A stretch of 64,000 bases of DNA. Source: Xylaria sp. FL1777 (lineage: Eukaryota; Ascomycota; Sordariomycetes; Xylariales; Xylariaceae). A program made the position numbers and the translations under genes. Positions 1 through 13,059 of this stretch are shown piece after piece. Within the stretch, counting starts at the first letter, position 1, and every line of letters begins with the position of its first letter. The stretch is taken from positions 186,001-250,000 of the forward strand of contig MU400551.1 in NCBI GenBank assembly GCA_022578965.1. Reading direction: 5' to 3'. The notes beneath the pieces are model-generated. The model worked only from the letters and a program-made list of their open reading frames with translations. It did not search any database and was not told the DNA's origin.

Positions 1-1683
1 TTACTGGGGTCCCCGCAGCCCCTGGTCGCTGGCAATCTTGTGAACCGATTATTTTTTATGTCCAAGTACATCTGTACCCATGCCGTCGCGCCTTTCCCTT
101 CTCGCACAAGAGTCGCGGACTTACTTATGCCCAACGGCTCCTAAAGAAAAATAGCGGGCCTATTTACCTAACCGATCAGGGCTAGACGGTGTCAGGGCTT
201 TGTTCAAGATATCTACCTAGTCCCTTGTTTGGGGGCCAGGGCGCAAATACACTAACGGCATAGACGGCCGTGAGGAGGCAGAGGGAGAAGTGGACAGAGA
301 CACACAGAGACAGAGGGTGAGTGAGTGAGTGAGGAGGCAAGACCAGGACCGTATCCAGGAGAGGGTCATGGATGGGGCACACGCTACTGGTACATATGTA
401 GGTAGTTACAGATGTACTCCAAAGACATCAGAATAGTTTCTGGGCTATGTAGTCGTTGATAGGTTAAGGTGACCCCCCTTCTTGCGTGCCTCCATAGAGA
501 TCCATGCCCTCCCTACCTGCCTACTCTGTCTCCCCCCATCCACCCACTTTGCCTCTTTTCACTGCCCTGTCTGCCGTCACTCTTATCCACAGTGACTATG
601 TACAGTTTAGAGAGTTGTGCCTCCACGGGAACCATTGTGCACTACGCGATAGCGTCACTAATTAGTTCCGCAAGTGTCATATTAGGGTCGGCAGACGAAG
701 AAGGTTATTGTTAGTGACACTTGCCGATACAAGTAGAGACAATACCTAGCTAGTCATGTACCCTATCTTCTCCTATTCACGTTGACTTAGACATTTTTTT
801 TGCTTCTGTAAGGCTCTGGAGGGTCTACGTGTTGGTGGCTAGTTATTGTTGTTGTTGCTCGTCCAGGCCAGCAAACACAACACCACACACTCTCTAAGGG
901 AGTCCTGCCTGCTCGTCCGTCCTCTCATCAACTCAGGTTGACCCGTCACAGGCCCGTGGGCGAGATAATCCCGGCGCGGGTTATATGTTACAGGCCTAAC
1001 AGTCCGTCCGTAGCTATCAAGTCCCGGCACCAATTTGTGGTTTAGGACCTTGCCCCCAGCAGATCTCCATTACCTCCGCCTCCTTCCCAGTCCGGCTGCA
1101 TATACACTGTACTGAGCATGCAGATGGTGCTAAAACCTCTGAACGCGGACCCCAAATTCGCTTGTCGCTTTCTTTTGGATCTCGACCTGGACCTCGTCCC
1201 CTGGGCTTTGGCTTTGGCTCCTTGGATCCGTTAACGGTTGACTACCCCTTGACGGTGGATCTTGCCGTTGTATCTGCACAAAATATCCCCCATCCCAAGG
1301 CAACATCTACCGCGTGCGGTTCCCATCTCATACACTACAAGTACACTTCGGCCTGCAACCTTGCCTTTTTCAAGCCCACACTCTATTCTAACCACACAAG
1401 GCTCTCTGCAGGACCCCTTCCTGTCCCACCCAGGAGGTAAACATCACCATCACCATCATACCATCACTAGGAGATAGTCTACTGAAGAGCTATTGTTCTT
1501 CAACCTGCTACACTATCAGAACATACTTTGATGCTCACGTCTATCGTCTATCATTGACACAGCTGGGAAATTAGAGGGGAGCAAAAGGAGTAAGGACGGA
1601 ATCCGGTATTAGTCAGTGGCGGCGGCACGGCGCGCGCAACGAACACACGCGTAGGGGCAGACGAGACTGGGAGATATGTTCCC
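1..1683. other. gene-free stretch, 5' flank of the xprG-like gene
   Basis: No reading frame here has protein-like composition or a recognisable domain. The stretch holds pyrimidine-rich DNA, a GTGA tetranucleotide run at about 317-333 and a CAC/CAT-rich run at about 1441-1467. The last several hundred bases are probably promoter and 5' leader of the Ndt80-family gene that starts at 1684. Confidence 0.6.
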
Positions 1684-4034
1684 ATGTCCACCACAACGAC
1701 GTTAACGGCGACCATGGCAGAGCTGAAGCCGGAGTCAGCGCATAGTAGTCTTTGGTCGAACTACGGCGGCGGCGGCCCAGTTTCTCTGTCAACTCGATTC
1801 CCGAACAGCATGGATTCGGGGGCGGCGGCGACAACAGCTTCCTCACAACACCCAGGACGGCCCCGGAGCAGCCACCCCACTATCGACCATCCGTACTCGT
1901 ACCCGCGCTATCCTCAGGATGAACCCGACGCCTTTGAAAGGTATCCCCCGTCTCTAACACAGCATCACAGCTACCCAAACTTGAAGCGGCCGCACCATGG
2001 TGGTGAGTCACAGGCAGCACAGCAACAACAGCCACCTCCGCACCCACCGTACCAGGAGATCGTCCAGGACCTGCGGGACGACGGATCAAAGCTGTCTGTG
2101 AACCACGACCACAAACTACTGTCGTTCCGGCGGGTGCAAGACAAGCACACGATCGTGGACCAGCATGCGCGCGTTCAGCAGCTGGAGCTGTCAGCGCAGT
2201 TGCACGGCATGTTCTTCCTATCGGAGATGCCCACAAACACGGGCGACGGCTCGATGTTACAGCCGGAGCTAACATGCTACCGGCGGAACCTGTTCCAAAT
2301 CAGCGGGTCGCTCATCACACCACGTGGGCAGTTGTCCGTAATTCTCGCTGAAACGGGCGAGACGGTCCCGGTGAGCAACACCGAAGTCACTATCTCTGCC
2401 ATCGAATCTGTAGATGGCCATCCCGTGCGACTTATCGTGATCCCCTGGAAGACGCCACCACCAAATTCACCAGAGCTACCGCAAACGCCGGACCAAGAGC
2501 CCCCGTCACTCCCATTGATTCCATTCCCAGATGATGGACAGGAGCCCGAGGGCGAGTATGCCGTGTATCCTATCGGCTGGAGGCGTTTGCAATTTCGAAT
2601 GTAGGTGAAACGTATTGTGCTTCTTCCAGATACTATAAAGAGGGAGAAGAGAGAGAGAAAAGAAGGAAGACGAAGACATTACGGTACAAATGCTAATATG
2701 AGATGACAATAGAGCGACGGCAAACAACGGAAGACGGAAAGAACTACAGCAACATTTCGTGTTACACCTCAAGGTGATGGGCTCTTTGGCGAATGGGACG
2801 AAAGTAGCCCTGGCGGAATCAACCACAGCACCGATTGTAGTAAGAGGGCGCAGCCCGCGGAATTTTCAGGCGCGAAAGGAGATCCCGCTTCTGGGATCAA
2901 GTGCAGGTTCGCGCGGCCAGGCGCTCGTCGAGACGGGCCTTGGCATCGTAGCTGGACCGCTAGCCGTGAAACCCCAGGATCCAAAGCTTAGGGGACTCGG
3001 CCTTGAGCTACCTAGGACAGCGTTTACGTTTAATGCCTCAAAAATCCCCGGCAGCCCTATGACAATGAGATCGAAGTAAGTAATCTCCCTTCTTGATTTC
3101 GGGGTGCTGGAAAGGAGGGTGAAGGAACTATAGACTGCCCCCAGTCCAACTATGAGATGGGAAGATACAGCCCCTGAATAGCAATGCTGGGAAATCGAAC
3201 ACCATTCAGAAATTTGTTAGTAACAGATGATCTAGTTCATACCCCAGCTGGAATCCACCTAGCCAGCTTCCCATGTCTGGGTTGCCAGCATCAGCACCCG
3301 CTAGCTATCCATCGAGTACTATACCGGCAGATCCATATCAAAAACTCCCGGTATCTGCTGGGGCGACAGGTTACTCGCATGAGCCGCCGGAGCTGCCACT
3401 GCAAACGTCGATGCCGTCTATGCAACTCTCCCTAGCGGCAACAGATCAACCACCACCGCCGATCCGGACGCAATACGCTTATGTTCCGGGGACATCAGCT
3501 CCTTCACAGATGTCGGTGTCTACGCCAGCATTGGGAAGTTCAAGCGGCGGCGCCGATCATAATGCTCTCAGTGTGCCACGATATGTAGATTCAAATCCTC
3601 GGCCGTCTAAGAGCCCGCGGCATGGAAGCCACCAGTCAGTACCAAGCACCAGCTCTCTTAACAACGACACCACATCCGAGTACCGGTATGGACCACCGCA
3701 GACGACAACATACGATAACCCGGCAACGACGTATGGTACCAGTGGTGCGGAGGCCACGAGCGCAGCGTCGACCGGTTCGGGCGCCGGCCTTGCACACGCA
3801 CCGCCACGTGAGTACTACCCGCCAACTTCGTCGTGGACCACGACGACGGCGGGCGAAACTAGCAGTTCGACGGTACACGCGTACCATAATGGAGCAACCG
3901 CGAGCGAGAGTAGACATTACACATACCCAGACCAGTATAAGACCAGTCACTCGATATCGGTTAAGAACGAGCACCCAACTGCTCCAGGGACCTACGCTTC
4001 GACATTGAATAACTATTCGTGGAGCCCAACGTAG
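1684..4034 (+). CDS. xprG: XprG/VIB-1-like Ndt80-domain transcription factor
   Basis: Predicted p53-like (Ndt80/PhoG) DNA-binding regulator of the XprG/VIB-1 family. In Aspergillus and Neurospora these proteins control extracellular proteases, starvation responses and heterokaryon-incompatibility cell death. CDS is join(1684..2600, 2713..3075, 3236..4034), 692 residues. Intron 1 opens with GTAGGT and intron 2 with GTAAGT; phases match at both joins. The Ndt80 domain spans about residues 145-360 and includes ELTCYRRNLFQISG, VIPWKTPPPNSP and, across the first splice, RLQFR joined to ATANNGRRKELQQHF, then VVRGRSPRNFQ. These segments match the family closely. The flanks are low complexity: Q/P-rich before the domain and S/T/Y-rich after it (exon 3). 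The ATG at 1684 opens the frame; a second in-frame ATG lies ten codons on. The family assignment is firm; orthology to XprG rather than to another Ndt80 paralogue is likely. Confidence 0.93.
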
Positions 4035-6214
4035 GCGCGGACGCGAAGTAATCAGTCAAAGCGAAACATTGTTTCTGGTTCGCTGTAACTGCAAGGTCAG
4101 CGACTAGTTTTGACCATCCATTGGGTCTTAGGGTACGGGTATGGAAAAAGGAAGGAGGCTTCTCCCTCGTTGATCTGACACGACTCAGTGGATATGTCGC
4201 GTGTATAATACTCCTATAAGTCATTTCTGGACTCTCGGTTTCTCAATATTTGGAAGGAGAAGAGGCTATGAGGCCAGAGCATATGAGGCACTTTGCTATA
4301 CAACTCGGAACGAAAACACAAAAAAAGGAACAAGACAGGGGAGGATATATCGATAATTGCTGGCTTCTTTTTTTTTTTGGTATGGCGACCTGAACAGATG
4401 GACGACTCAGATGAAAGTACGGCGGATATGAAATGACTGTTGGATGAATGGAGTGACGGAGTAAATATTGCGCTGTGTAAAGGTTGAAGGTCAGGTTGGA
4501 TGTACCGTGTAGGGCATCTCTGGATTCAAATGTGCTGAGGTGTTTGGATTTTTTTTGTCCTTGATAGTCTCCCAGAGTGGCTTCCTTTTTTTTCCTTTCT
4601 TCCACTTGGTTCTTTTCGGAAGATGGATTGTTGGTTTATTTTTTCTCATAAGCGCGCACAACAGTCTAACCAAAGCACAAGGGATTCAGATGGGTTAGGG
4701 GCATCGAGAAAGCATCCGGAGTTGGTTCTGTCATCTGGACGTTCGTCACATGTCGTCGTCGCCAGCGTCGCCATCTTGTCATTGCTGTCGTTTGTTCTTC
4801 GGGTCGCAGATCATTCCCATTATTAGTCGTACGATATCCCCAGGCCATTGTCATACTATTGTTGCTCATTCACCTTGCCGCATCATAATTCGGAATACCC
4901 GAGCTACGATACCCCTACTATACTTGCGCTATTGTTCCCATGTAAACAGAAGATTCATATGTTGTTGACTCTTGGTGGCATATCAACGTCTTGGCATAAT
5001 CAGATGACCAAAGGGGCAATTATAAATTGAGGAAGGCTTACCATTCACGTCGTACCATTTGTCTTGTTCGTCCGGCTCTGGTGTGAAATGTCTCATGTCC
5101 TCCCGCTAGTGTATCTTTCATGTACTGACCACTAGAGCAGAGGGAGGGCCAGGCTGATATAGACTGGGCTTTTATATGTGCCACCTCAACCACGAAATGC
5201 GGCTACTAAGCGTCTTTATCCTATTCGGCCTAATACCCACAGGTCAAATCGATTAGAACATAAGGTGAAGGAAGCTGTATGGGTGAGAATTGGTCTCTAA
5301 GACGAGGGAAGACACCGCTCCCCGGGCCACCCAAGAGTCAGTATTTATATCGAGCAGCACATTGCATACTAAGACGGCTTATTCGTCCATGTGGGTTGCG
5401 GCTGACTCTCTCGCTGTACTCATCCTCAAAACAGCTTAGCTAAAAGGCTGTTCCTATTAATGCCAACGAGCTAGTTGGATGCGCTAAGCACGCCATGTCA
5501 CTATGCTGCCTTGATTCCCCATCACTGCCATGCAGTCCATTGTCGGACACCTCGGCTCGACGGGGGCAGCAGAAGGGTAGGGTAGCGTAGCGAGTGTGCT
5601 TGATAGCAGTCGTCGTGCTGGTGTTTGGCCACTTGGCATAGGAGGGTCCGCTCGCTTGCGCTGTGTATGGAGATATGGAGAGCTGGCACGAGAACACATG
5701 GCACTAATGCGGCTGCGTGATTTAGGAGATCTCAAGACAGACAATAGACATTATTATCGCTATCTCGACAGTTCATCTGTCTCAGACTAGGTAGGGAGAT
5801 GTCGATATTCTCCAGGTTTGGTGAAGAAGTCCGGACGGGAACGATAAGCCTAAACTGACGGTCAGCATCTTTATCAGTACCGTTATCAGCCTCTTTATCA
5901 GCTAAGTAGGTATTAGGTACCTTTTCGTAGACCCACAAAAGTCTTGCGGTGGTACTTTAGGTAACCTGAGGTGCCGCAATCAACTTATACAACCGCTCAA
6001 GTTTGCTATAATAAATAAATGAATGGCTTGTGATATATTCAGGTCAATACGCCACAACCTGTAAACTTTCAGCTTCTCACCCACTTTCAAGTTTATAACC
6101 TCCTTCTAAATCCCTATTCGCCGCCACTGAAAAAAAATAATAATATGTTTAACCTCCCGGAAGCAAAACGGTACGAGACCCGCCACTGTTCTTACCGACA
6201 AGCAGCCATTTAAC
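4035..6214. other. gene-free stretch between the xprG-like and DUF2011-like genes
   Basis: About 2.2 kb without a supportable gene. Short frames on both strands have random composition, for example several overlapping ones around 5440-5790. It probably holds the 3' UTR of the Ndt80 gene and the promoter of the gene at 6215. Confidence 0.6.
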
Positions 6215-7075
6215 ATGAGGTACAGAGTTCGCCGTAAAGATGTATATGATTCGGCCTCAGACTCAGCCTCAGCCTCGTCTGGCGACGAAGGGGGCCACAG
6301 CTCACAGGTCGACTTGGCACTACGTGCAAAACTCAACGCACGGCTATCAAGCATACTCAATCTAAAATTCTCAGCTGCGCCCGAGGCTCAACAGCAGCAG
6401 GCGAATCAGGCAAAGGCCCAACCAGTGAGCGACGTGCAACAGCAGGGAGACCACCCAAAGGAGGAAGAAACCTTCGCCTTCCGCCTCTTTCGCGACGAAG
6501 CGCCCACGCACACCGTCGTGCTGACGCCGGACGAGGACCCGGCAGCCCAAGGCAACGGGGGCTTCGTAGTTCCGTCGCGGCCACGCTCGCACTACATCGC
6601 GTCCATGCCGTCTCCAGCGCAGGAATCGGAATACCGCAGCGTCGCGGTGACGGCCGAGTATCTGCTAGCAGATGCGAAACGGCGGCGCTGGGGCCTTGAG
6701 AAGCCATGGCGTGTGATCCATATTACGCCGGAGTCGAGCCCGGCCGTCTCGTCCGCGTCCGTGCCCGGACAGCAGGAGGGGGAGAAGAAGAAACGAACGC
6801 GCCCGGGCAAGAAGCACCGTATCTTATTACGCGTGCGGGAGAAGGCCAAACGCGAGCGCGAGGAGACTGTGAAGAAGCTCGCCCTGGACAAGGAGCAGCA
6901 CATCCAGGAGAAGAAGAAGCGTCTGAATCGGGAGAAGAAGCTGAAGCGGAGACAGAAGGAACGCGAGAAGAAGGCCGGGTTACAGCCGACGGCTGTGATT
7001 GACGGCGGGCCTAAAGATGACGCCCAGGAAGATGATGATAGTAAAGCGAGCATACCTGGCAATCAAGAAGTGTAG
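6215..7075 (+). CDS. DUF2011-like conserved fungal basic coiled-coil protein
   Basis: Single-exon gene of 286 residues starting at the ATG at 6215. I assign it to the fungal DUF2011 type from its layout; function is unknown. The N-terminus (MRYRVRRKDVYDSAS) is followed by an acidic serine-rich patch. A middle part carries an ETFAFRLF motif and, near residues 145-170, the segment AEYLLADAKRRRWGLEKPWR. A long K/E/R-rich helix (RPGKKHRILLRVREKAKRE and onward, about residues 200-255) is probably a coiled coil and could carry nuclear or nucleolar targeting. The composition would suit an RNA- or ribosome-biogenesis role, but that is inference. The next gene (7867-10006) converges on it. Confidence 0.8.
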   Translation: MRYRVRRKDVYDSASDSASASSGDEGGHSSQVDLALRAKLNARLSSILNLKFSAAPEAQQQQANQAKAQPVSDVQQQGDHPKEEETFAFRLFRDEAPTHTVVLTPDEDPAAQGNGGFVVPSRPRSHYIASMPSPAQESEYRSVAVTAEYLLADAKRRRWGLEKPWRVIHITPESSPAVSSASVPGQQEGEKKKRTRPGKKHRILLRVREKAKREREETVKKLALDKEQHIQEKKKRLNREKKLKRRQKEREKKAGLQPTAVIDGGPKDDAQEDDDSKASIPGNQEV

Positions 7076-7866
7076 TAATGCTGCCTAAACAATTCTGATG
7101 GTAGGTTTACATATAGACTCTAGCATCAATGCCATCTTGAGATTTTCGAAAGAGCGGTAGCGTGTTCATTTCACATGGCAGACAAGTGCGAGATTCATAA
7201 AATGGGAGGAAAACGGTAATATATTCCATTTTCGCTGGCTAATTTTTTTTCCTTTTGGAATGAGCATAGCGATCGTATGCGACTAGGTCCATTCTCTCCG
7301 CCTTGCACCCTTGCACCCTTGGCCTCTTGTCTCTTGCGAGTTTTCATTCCTCGTCACTAGATGGATATATCTAATCCAGAATTCCTTGCTCTTTTCTCAT
7401 AATACATAATAAAGGTTCAGCATACACGCAGGGCACATGGCCGTATAGTTTATCGGAGCTCTGGGCCCTGCAGGAAAAATGATGAAGAAAATAGAAGCGA
7501 AGCGTGACTCCCTTTCTGATCGACGCCTAATCATGCTAGATCTTGCCTCTCCAAACGCCATGGGTATGAAAAAGACAGTATAAATAGTGCTGAACACAGG
7601 GAATAATAAAGGCAATGGATAATGATTGTGGTAGTCGTCTGTCTACTTACAGAGACTGTGTGGCTCAGGCTATTGGCTCAGGGTAGCAAACGTGGTGACT
7701 AACTTGGCTTCAACCAGCTTTCATGTCTAGACCACCCCATTCTTGGGTTTACTCGTGAAATAAAACAAGTGAAGGGGATGGCTTGAATTTAAGCTTTGAA
7801 TCGACTGAACAGGTGATAATGCATCGAAGTAGCCAAACTATTCAAGACGCAGGAATTTGGCAGCGC
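7076..7866. other. convergent intergenic stretch
   Basis: About 790 bp between the 3' ends of the DUF2011-like gene (+) and the seven-transmembrane gene (-). I see no gene in it; it should hold both 3' UTRs. Confidence 0.55.
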
Positions 7867-10006
7867 TCATATCCAATTAGCTCTGTCTGCACTGTCGGCA
7901 ATAGAATCTCTACGAAGCCGAGGAATCGGACTCCTCACTTCTATAACTTCCACGGGTGTAGTATTCGTTCTTGTCGGTACATTAAAGCCAACCCCTTTAG
8001 GACTTGGTACTTTTCCTTTCGTAGGGCTATTCGGACTGTAAACAGTTGGATTCAGGAGAGGTGCTCTCTCTATCTCAATCTGAGAGTCCCGAGGGACTAA
8101 TGGCAATATCCTTATTGGAGTTCCTGGCTGACTCGATCTGAAGTGATGCTGTGAGCTTGGCGACGCGGTTACGCTATTCCTGGTAAATAGAGGAGCTGGT
8201 CGGTCTATCATATCGATCTTCGGGTTATTGGGACAGCCTAATTCATGCGTCCGTTCAACTCCTCCAATAGTGCTAGCCGTTGTTGGCCTCACGTCCTCGA
8301 CATTCGAAAGACGCAAGCCGATCTGTACTGTTGCAGATGAGGCCATGGACGAATCACGCCGATGACGAAACTCTGGCTGGATCGCTGGGGGTGGCATAAG
8401 CATGTCGCAATAGTCATTGACTAAAGTCTCGCTTGTATTCGGAGAGTAGGCCATAGATGGTAGAAAGACTTTTGACGCTCTACTTCCTTCATTTTTATTT
8501 GGAAACAATGTGTACGATGATGATGGTTTCCGAACCGGTGCCATCGATGAGGGTACGTGGGTGCCAGTTGGGCTTCTTAAAACTGACATTTGCTTGAAAA
8601 CGGCGTTTAACCCTAATGGGTTTGAGTCGTCTACGCCGAGAGACCAAGCATTGCCTTGTGGTCCCTGACGGCTGATATTTTCCTGTAACGTTCGCTTCTC
8701 TTGGGGCTCCACTTCGCGGAGCCATTGAGGTCCTGTTACTGGTTTCATGATGTGGCTGTTGAAATCCGTATCGCCGTTCGGCGTTGGCATTCCGATTTGG
8801 TATTTCATTTGTTGACGTTCGTACTCGTCAAGTTTGTTTTTCGGAGCGATAAAGGAGACAGTGCTAGATCGAAGGAATAAGTAAAGTCCGCCTGTCATGA
8901 GCCCAGTCACGTTGGAGACAACTGTCGAGAGCATTGATAGCGTTAATCCAGTGTCGCCGCCATTTTCGAATGGGTTTCCAAAGGATAGGTAACCAAAGAA
9001 TGGTATCATTAAAACCTGTTAAGTTAGTTTACATCTATAACAAAATTTTATCGGCATTATAAACACTTACGTTCGGGATAATTGCAAGCGCGATATAGTA
9101 GATCATCCGTGAAGCACCGATTCGTTCGTCTTCTTCTATCATCGAATATCGTGTGAGTTTGAGATAGATTATCACAGCACATCCCGCTAAGATGACGACG
9201 ATAGCTATTAGAATCGCAAAGCCCCCTTCTGCCCATTTCGCAACGAACCAGAAGAGAGAAGCGAAACAAAAATTGGGCGCACGAATAAAAAACGTGACTA
9301 CACCAGTAGCAAGTAATGCAATTTTAATGATCGTCAAGCAAATGGGTACGGTCCACTTGCTCCTCGGGGGGAACGGGTTTGATTTGAGAGCTCGTATCGT
9401 GGTCTCGACGGCGAAAACTAGTTGTGTGTAAGGCACAATGAAGATACCTGTCTAGTGGTTAGTTTACCCCGTGAAAAGTTACGAGAAGTGTGCAAGTCAT
9501 GACGCACCAGGCCACATGAATTGCGAGATCAAAGCACATCCAGATTGGAATAGACTGTCCAAGCCCTGGGCTTGCGATACAGCGAAAATGATGCCTTGGC
9601 CGACAATGGCTAGGGAAAGGATAAACGGATACACGTCAGAACCCCGAACGCATGTAAATATATTGACCCTAGATTCATGTTTAGCTTTCCATACTATGCT
9701 CTTTCGCAGAATTAGCCCATACCGCTTTTTCCGCCGCAGTGGTGATCTCTTTACACTTAAATAGTTATTGTAAAGAATGCCTGCCGCTGTCGCGGCCGCG
9801 GACACGATATTGAAGGCGGTGAGAATTATGGTGGACTGGCGTGACGACTTGGCCGCGAGGAACTTAAGTTCGTTGATAACACCAAACGTTGAGCTGCCAT
9901 TGTACGCTGCCTGGGAGAAACTTGAGTTATCCGACCAACTCGAATTCCCCGACCACTGATTGTCGAAGTGGCCGTAAGAATTGGAGTTTCCCGCCGAAGA
10001 AAGCAT
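7867..10006 (-). CDS. seven-transmembrane protein, possible GPCR-like receptor
   Basis: CDS is complement(join(7867..9015, 9071..9447, 9508..10006)), 674 residues. Introns of 60 and 55 bp have GTGCGT and GTAAGT donors, and phases agree. The ATG at 10006 is chosen because the frame further upstream has only TTG. The N-terminus is serine/asparagine-rich with several NxS/T sequons (NSSW, NSSF, NGSS), as expected of an extracellular tail. Seven hydrophobic stretches follow, including about STIILTAFNIVSAAATAAG, YPFILSLAIVGQGIIFAV, WTVPICLTIIKIALLATGVV, GFAILIAIVVILAGCAVIIY, MIYYIALAIIPN across the second splice, and LTLSMLSTVVSNVTGLM. A polar tail of over 300 residues, rich in S/P/T, follows and looks cytosolic. 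The topology (glycosylated outside, long inner tail) suits a G-protein-coupled receptor, but I do not recognise a named class and see no CFEM domain. Confidence 0.85.
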
Positions 10007-13000
10007 ATTGAGGCTCGACAGTGGACAAAAGGCAAGGCGACGGCGTCGAGCCTGATGGGGTCTGGCTGAGATGATCAAGTCATCTACGCGGGAGGTATCT
10101 CAGGATCGCTAGCAGTAGAGGTAGTGAGGTCTTCAGAAGAGGCGGACAAAGGTATAATGAGGGACTACGAGTTGGAAATAGACAAAACACATCAGGAGCC
10201 CGCCCATGAATTAGACAAACAATACCTGAACCAGCAGATGCAGAAGAGAAATTAGGTAGATGGAAACGAAGAGTGTAGCCCCGGCCACACGCAACACCTG
10301 CCGACGAACGATAGGAAAGAAACTTGCACTCAACGGCACAGCCTCTCGAATGAGAAAGCAAGATCAAGGAGAGCGCATGAAGGACAGCCATCGCAAAGAT
10401 AGCATCCTGGAAGTTTCTCCAGGGACTTAGCGCGAGTCGACCCGCGCGGACGAGAGACAGTCCGGCTTCGAGCCATCACTTTTCCTGCAGGTGGTCCCAG
10501 GGATGGCTGCAACATCCTACGGCTGACCAACCGGTCGAGGGCTACGGAAGACAAGGGCTCGCGATTGGCTGAGCAGTCCCTCGCGGGCGAAGGCAGAGAT
10601 TCACATGCGTTTCTCGAGACCACGTCTACGGTGCAGGAGAGTGACGAAGAGGTGCTTGGGCCGCTGTCCTTCCTTGAGGCCGTCCTCGACGCTAGGGTAC
10701 GACGGTCTGAAATCGGGCTAGACTCGTCCTGCCAGTGACCATAGCTCCCAGTCGGAGACCTCAATGGAGGCGAGCCGTGGCTGGTCGACGCCATCCCCAC
10801 GCCGCGGAGGCATAGGGTAGCGAAGGAGATGAAGCAAAGCTGGAACAGCATCAAGTTTCGCCCCAGCACGGAGCTCTCAGATAAGACCAACGATAGAGAG
10901 CCAGGGCTCTGGCGGCCGCCTCACTAAGCCCGGGGAGGCTTAGCTCCAGGGCCACGCAATGTGGGGATCAAACATGCCGAAGCTCGACTCCAAACAAACC
11001 CCTGCTTGTAGCTCCAGTTGTAGCACTAGCGCCACTTGTCTAGCGTATTACTGAGCATATCTACACTACAGTACTACCTACATGTACATTCAGTACTACA
11101 TGCGTAGAAGCTGTTGATGACCTGTAAAAGAGACAGAGAGCGAACCTCTGGTGCTATTTCTCGAGTAACATCCCCTTCCAGCCAAAAATAACCCCGATTC
11201 TACTGTCTGTAGTTCTATAATTGCACCTTCTTTTGGTTGTTGAAAGGGATCGGCGATTATTCTTGACGTGCTACTTTGCAGTAATACCGGTAGCTACATG
11301 TCGTTAATGCGTGCGTGAGTCAGAAGTATGTCCTGTATCGGGAGATTTAAACCTATGTGGCAACAGAAACATGGTGAAAGAAACATATTACAGCGTACCT
11401 AGTCAAGGAACATGGATACAAGCCCCCGCTAGACTGTTATCCTGTTTGTATGTTTCTTGTCTCATCTCGACTTCATCAGCATTTGTGAGGCTTGGCGTAA
11501 AATCCGTGTCTACGAAGAGCAGCCCAGCCGAACTCAAATCAGGATGGGTATCTTTATTTCAAACTAATCGTCGTAATAAAGGAAGAAGGGGAATGTAACG
11601 GAAGAGAGAAAGCTGCAATTTTGTGGCGATATAACATGATGCTCATCGTCATACTATGTATGGATGGACACGTAAATAGAGCTGTTGGGACAACGCAATG
11701 CCTCTTTCACTGTGGCCGGTCTTGTCACATTCTCAGATGATGACATAATTGAGCGGAGACTGATCACAGTTGCACTTTTTGCCTCCCCCCTCTCCCCCCC
11801 CCCAACGGAAGTGACTTTGGAACCTGAGGCATAGCTTGTATCAAGGAGACTGGACGGCCCCTCAATGTAGACTAGCTAACTTCCAAGGTTGTAAGGAGAC
11901 CTATCCCATCGTATTCATCATCAGCCGAACTGACTTGGCGGGTAAGCACCCGCATCGCCAAGCTGATGGACATAGAGGTCTCCTTATGCCTCGATCCTTG
12001 GGGTAACACGCAACCAGCAGCGATTGGTTTCCTAGACAGGTACGAGGTCTAGTATATGAATTACCTTGGTTAGTTTTCGATCCTGTACTTACTTTCAACT
12101 CTAGACTTGCATGGGCAGTCTTTGACTGGACGGACGGTGATGGGAAAGCATCACACTTTACCAAGGGTCCAGAATATACAATAGGCTTAGACGTAGCCAT
12201 GGATAATACGATCAGTGATAGCCCTTGCGTTTCTCTGATAAGCTTGCCGGCGAGGCGAGCATGTTCCTGCATCCCTTCCTAAAATCCTAAACCAAGTAGG
12301 TACACGATCAAGATAAGACAGCCGCAGCCAGTCTAAGATTAAAGTTGGGAGGAACTTCGTCGATCCGAAATGAACAGGCCTTGGGCATAGGACGCCCCAG
12401 GGTTATCAGTGTGTACTGGGTTATTGAGGAGGATCACTAGACTGTATCAATTGCAAGGTACAATTCACAAGGGCGATATTCCCACGATGCAAAACGCTGC
12501 TAGAGGGGGATTGATTTCAATGGCTCCTGGAAAGCCATAAGCCAGAGGTATGTAGGCGAGAACAACGATTCACTGTTGGTGTCGTTGAAAGATGGAGTGA
12601 CGATTCATCCTTTGATGAGCTAACGTATGAAGCCTGTACGACCCGGTCAAATTTGACAGCTTAAAATCCTATGATGAGGATATGATACCTACCTGATAGT
12701 CCAGACTAGATGGAAGAGTTGCTAACTTCCCTCATGTCATGGACTAACTAGATACGCTGCAATACTATTTATTCGGATAGTTAAAATATGTGCTCTAGGC
12801 ATTTTCGTGTGTGTTTGTGCTTTAACCTAATAGTCGCATAACTCTTTTAAGGAGAGGGACAGTGGCCGGCTACAGTCAAACTGGTTCGACGCACTGTACA
12901 AACACCTACGCAGTCGGTACTTCGTAATCTAGATACAGTCAAGCCAGACCTGACCACTACATCGTTCTCAACACAACCACAATTGACACCTGCACCACAA

Positions 13001-13059
13001 CTTGATTGTTCCTCATCGCACACACGTCACTAATACACCCTCACGTTTACAAATTTCTC

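Noticed and set aside
10080..10890. Overlapping minus-strand frames of 103 and 186 codons upstream of the seven-transmembrane gene
   Set aside because: Low-complexity S/R-rich translations without a domain, in two competing frames; the longer begins at an unsupported start. More likely promoter or 5' leader.
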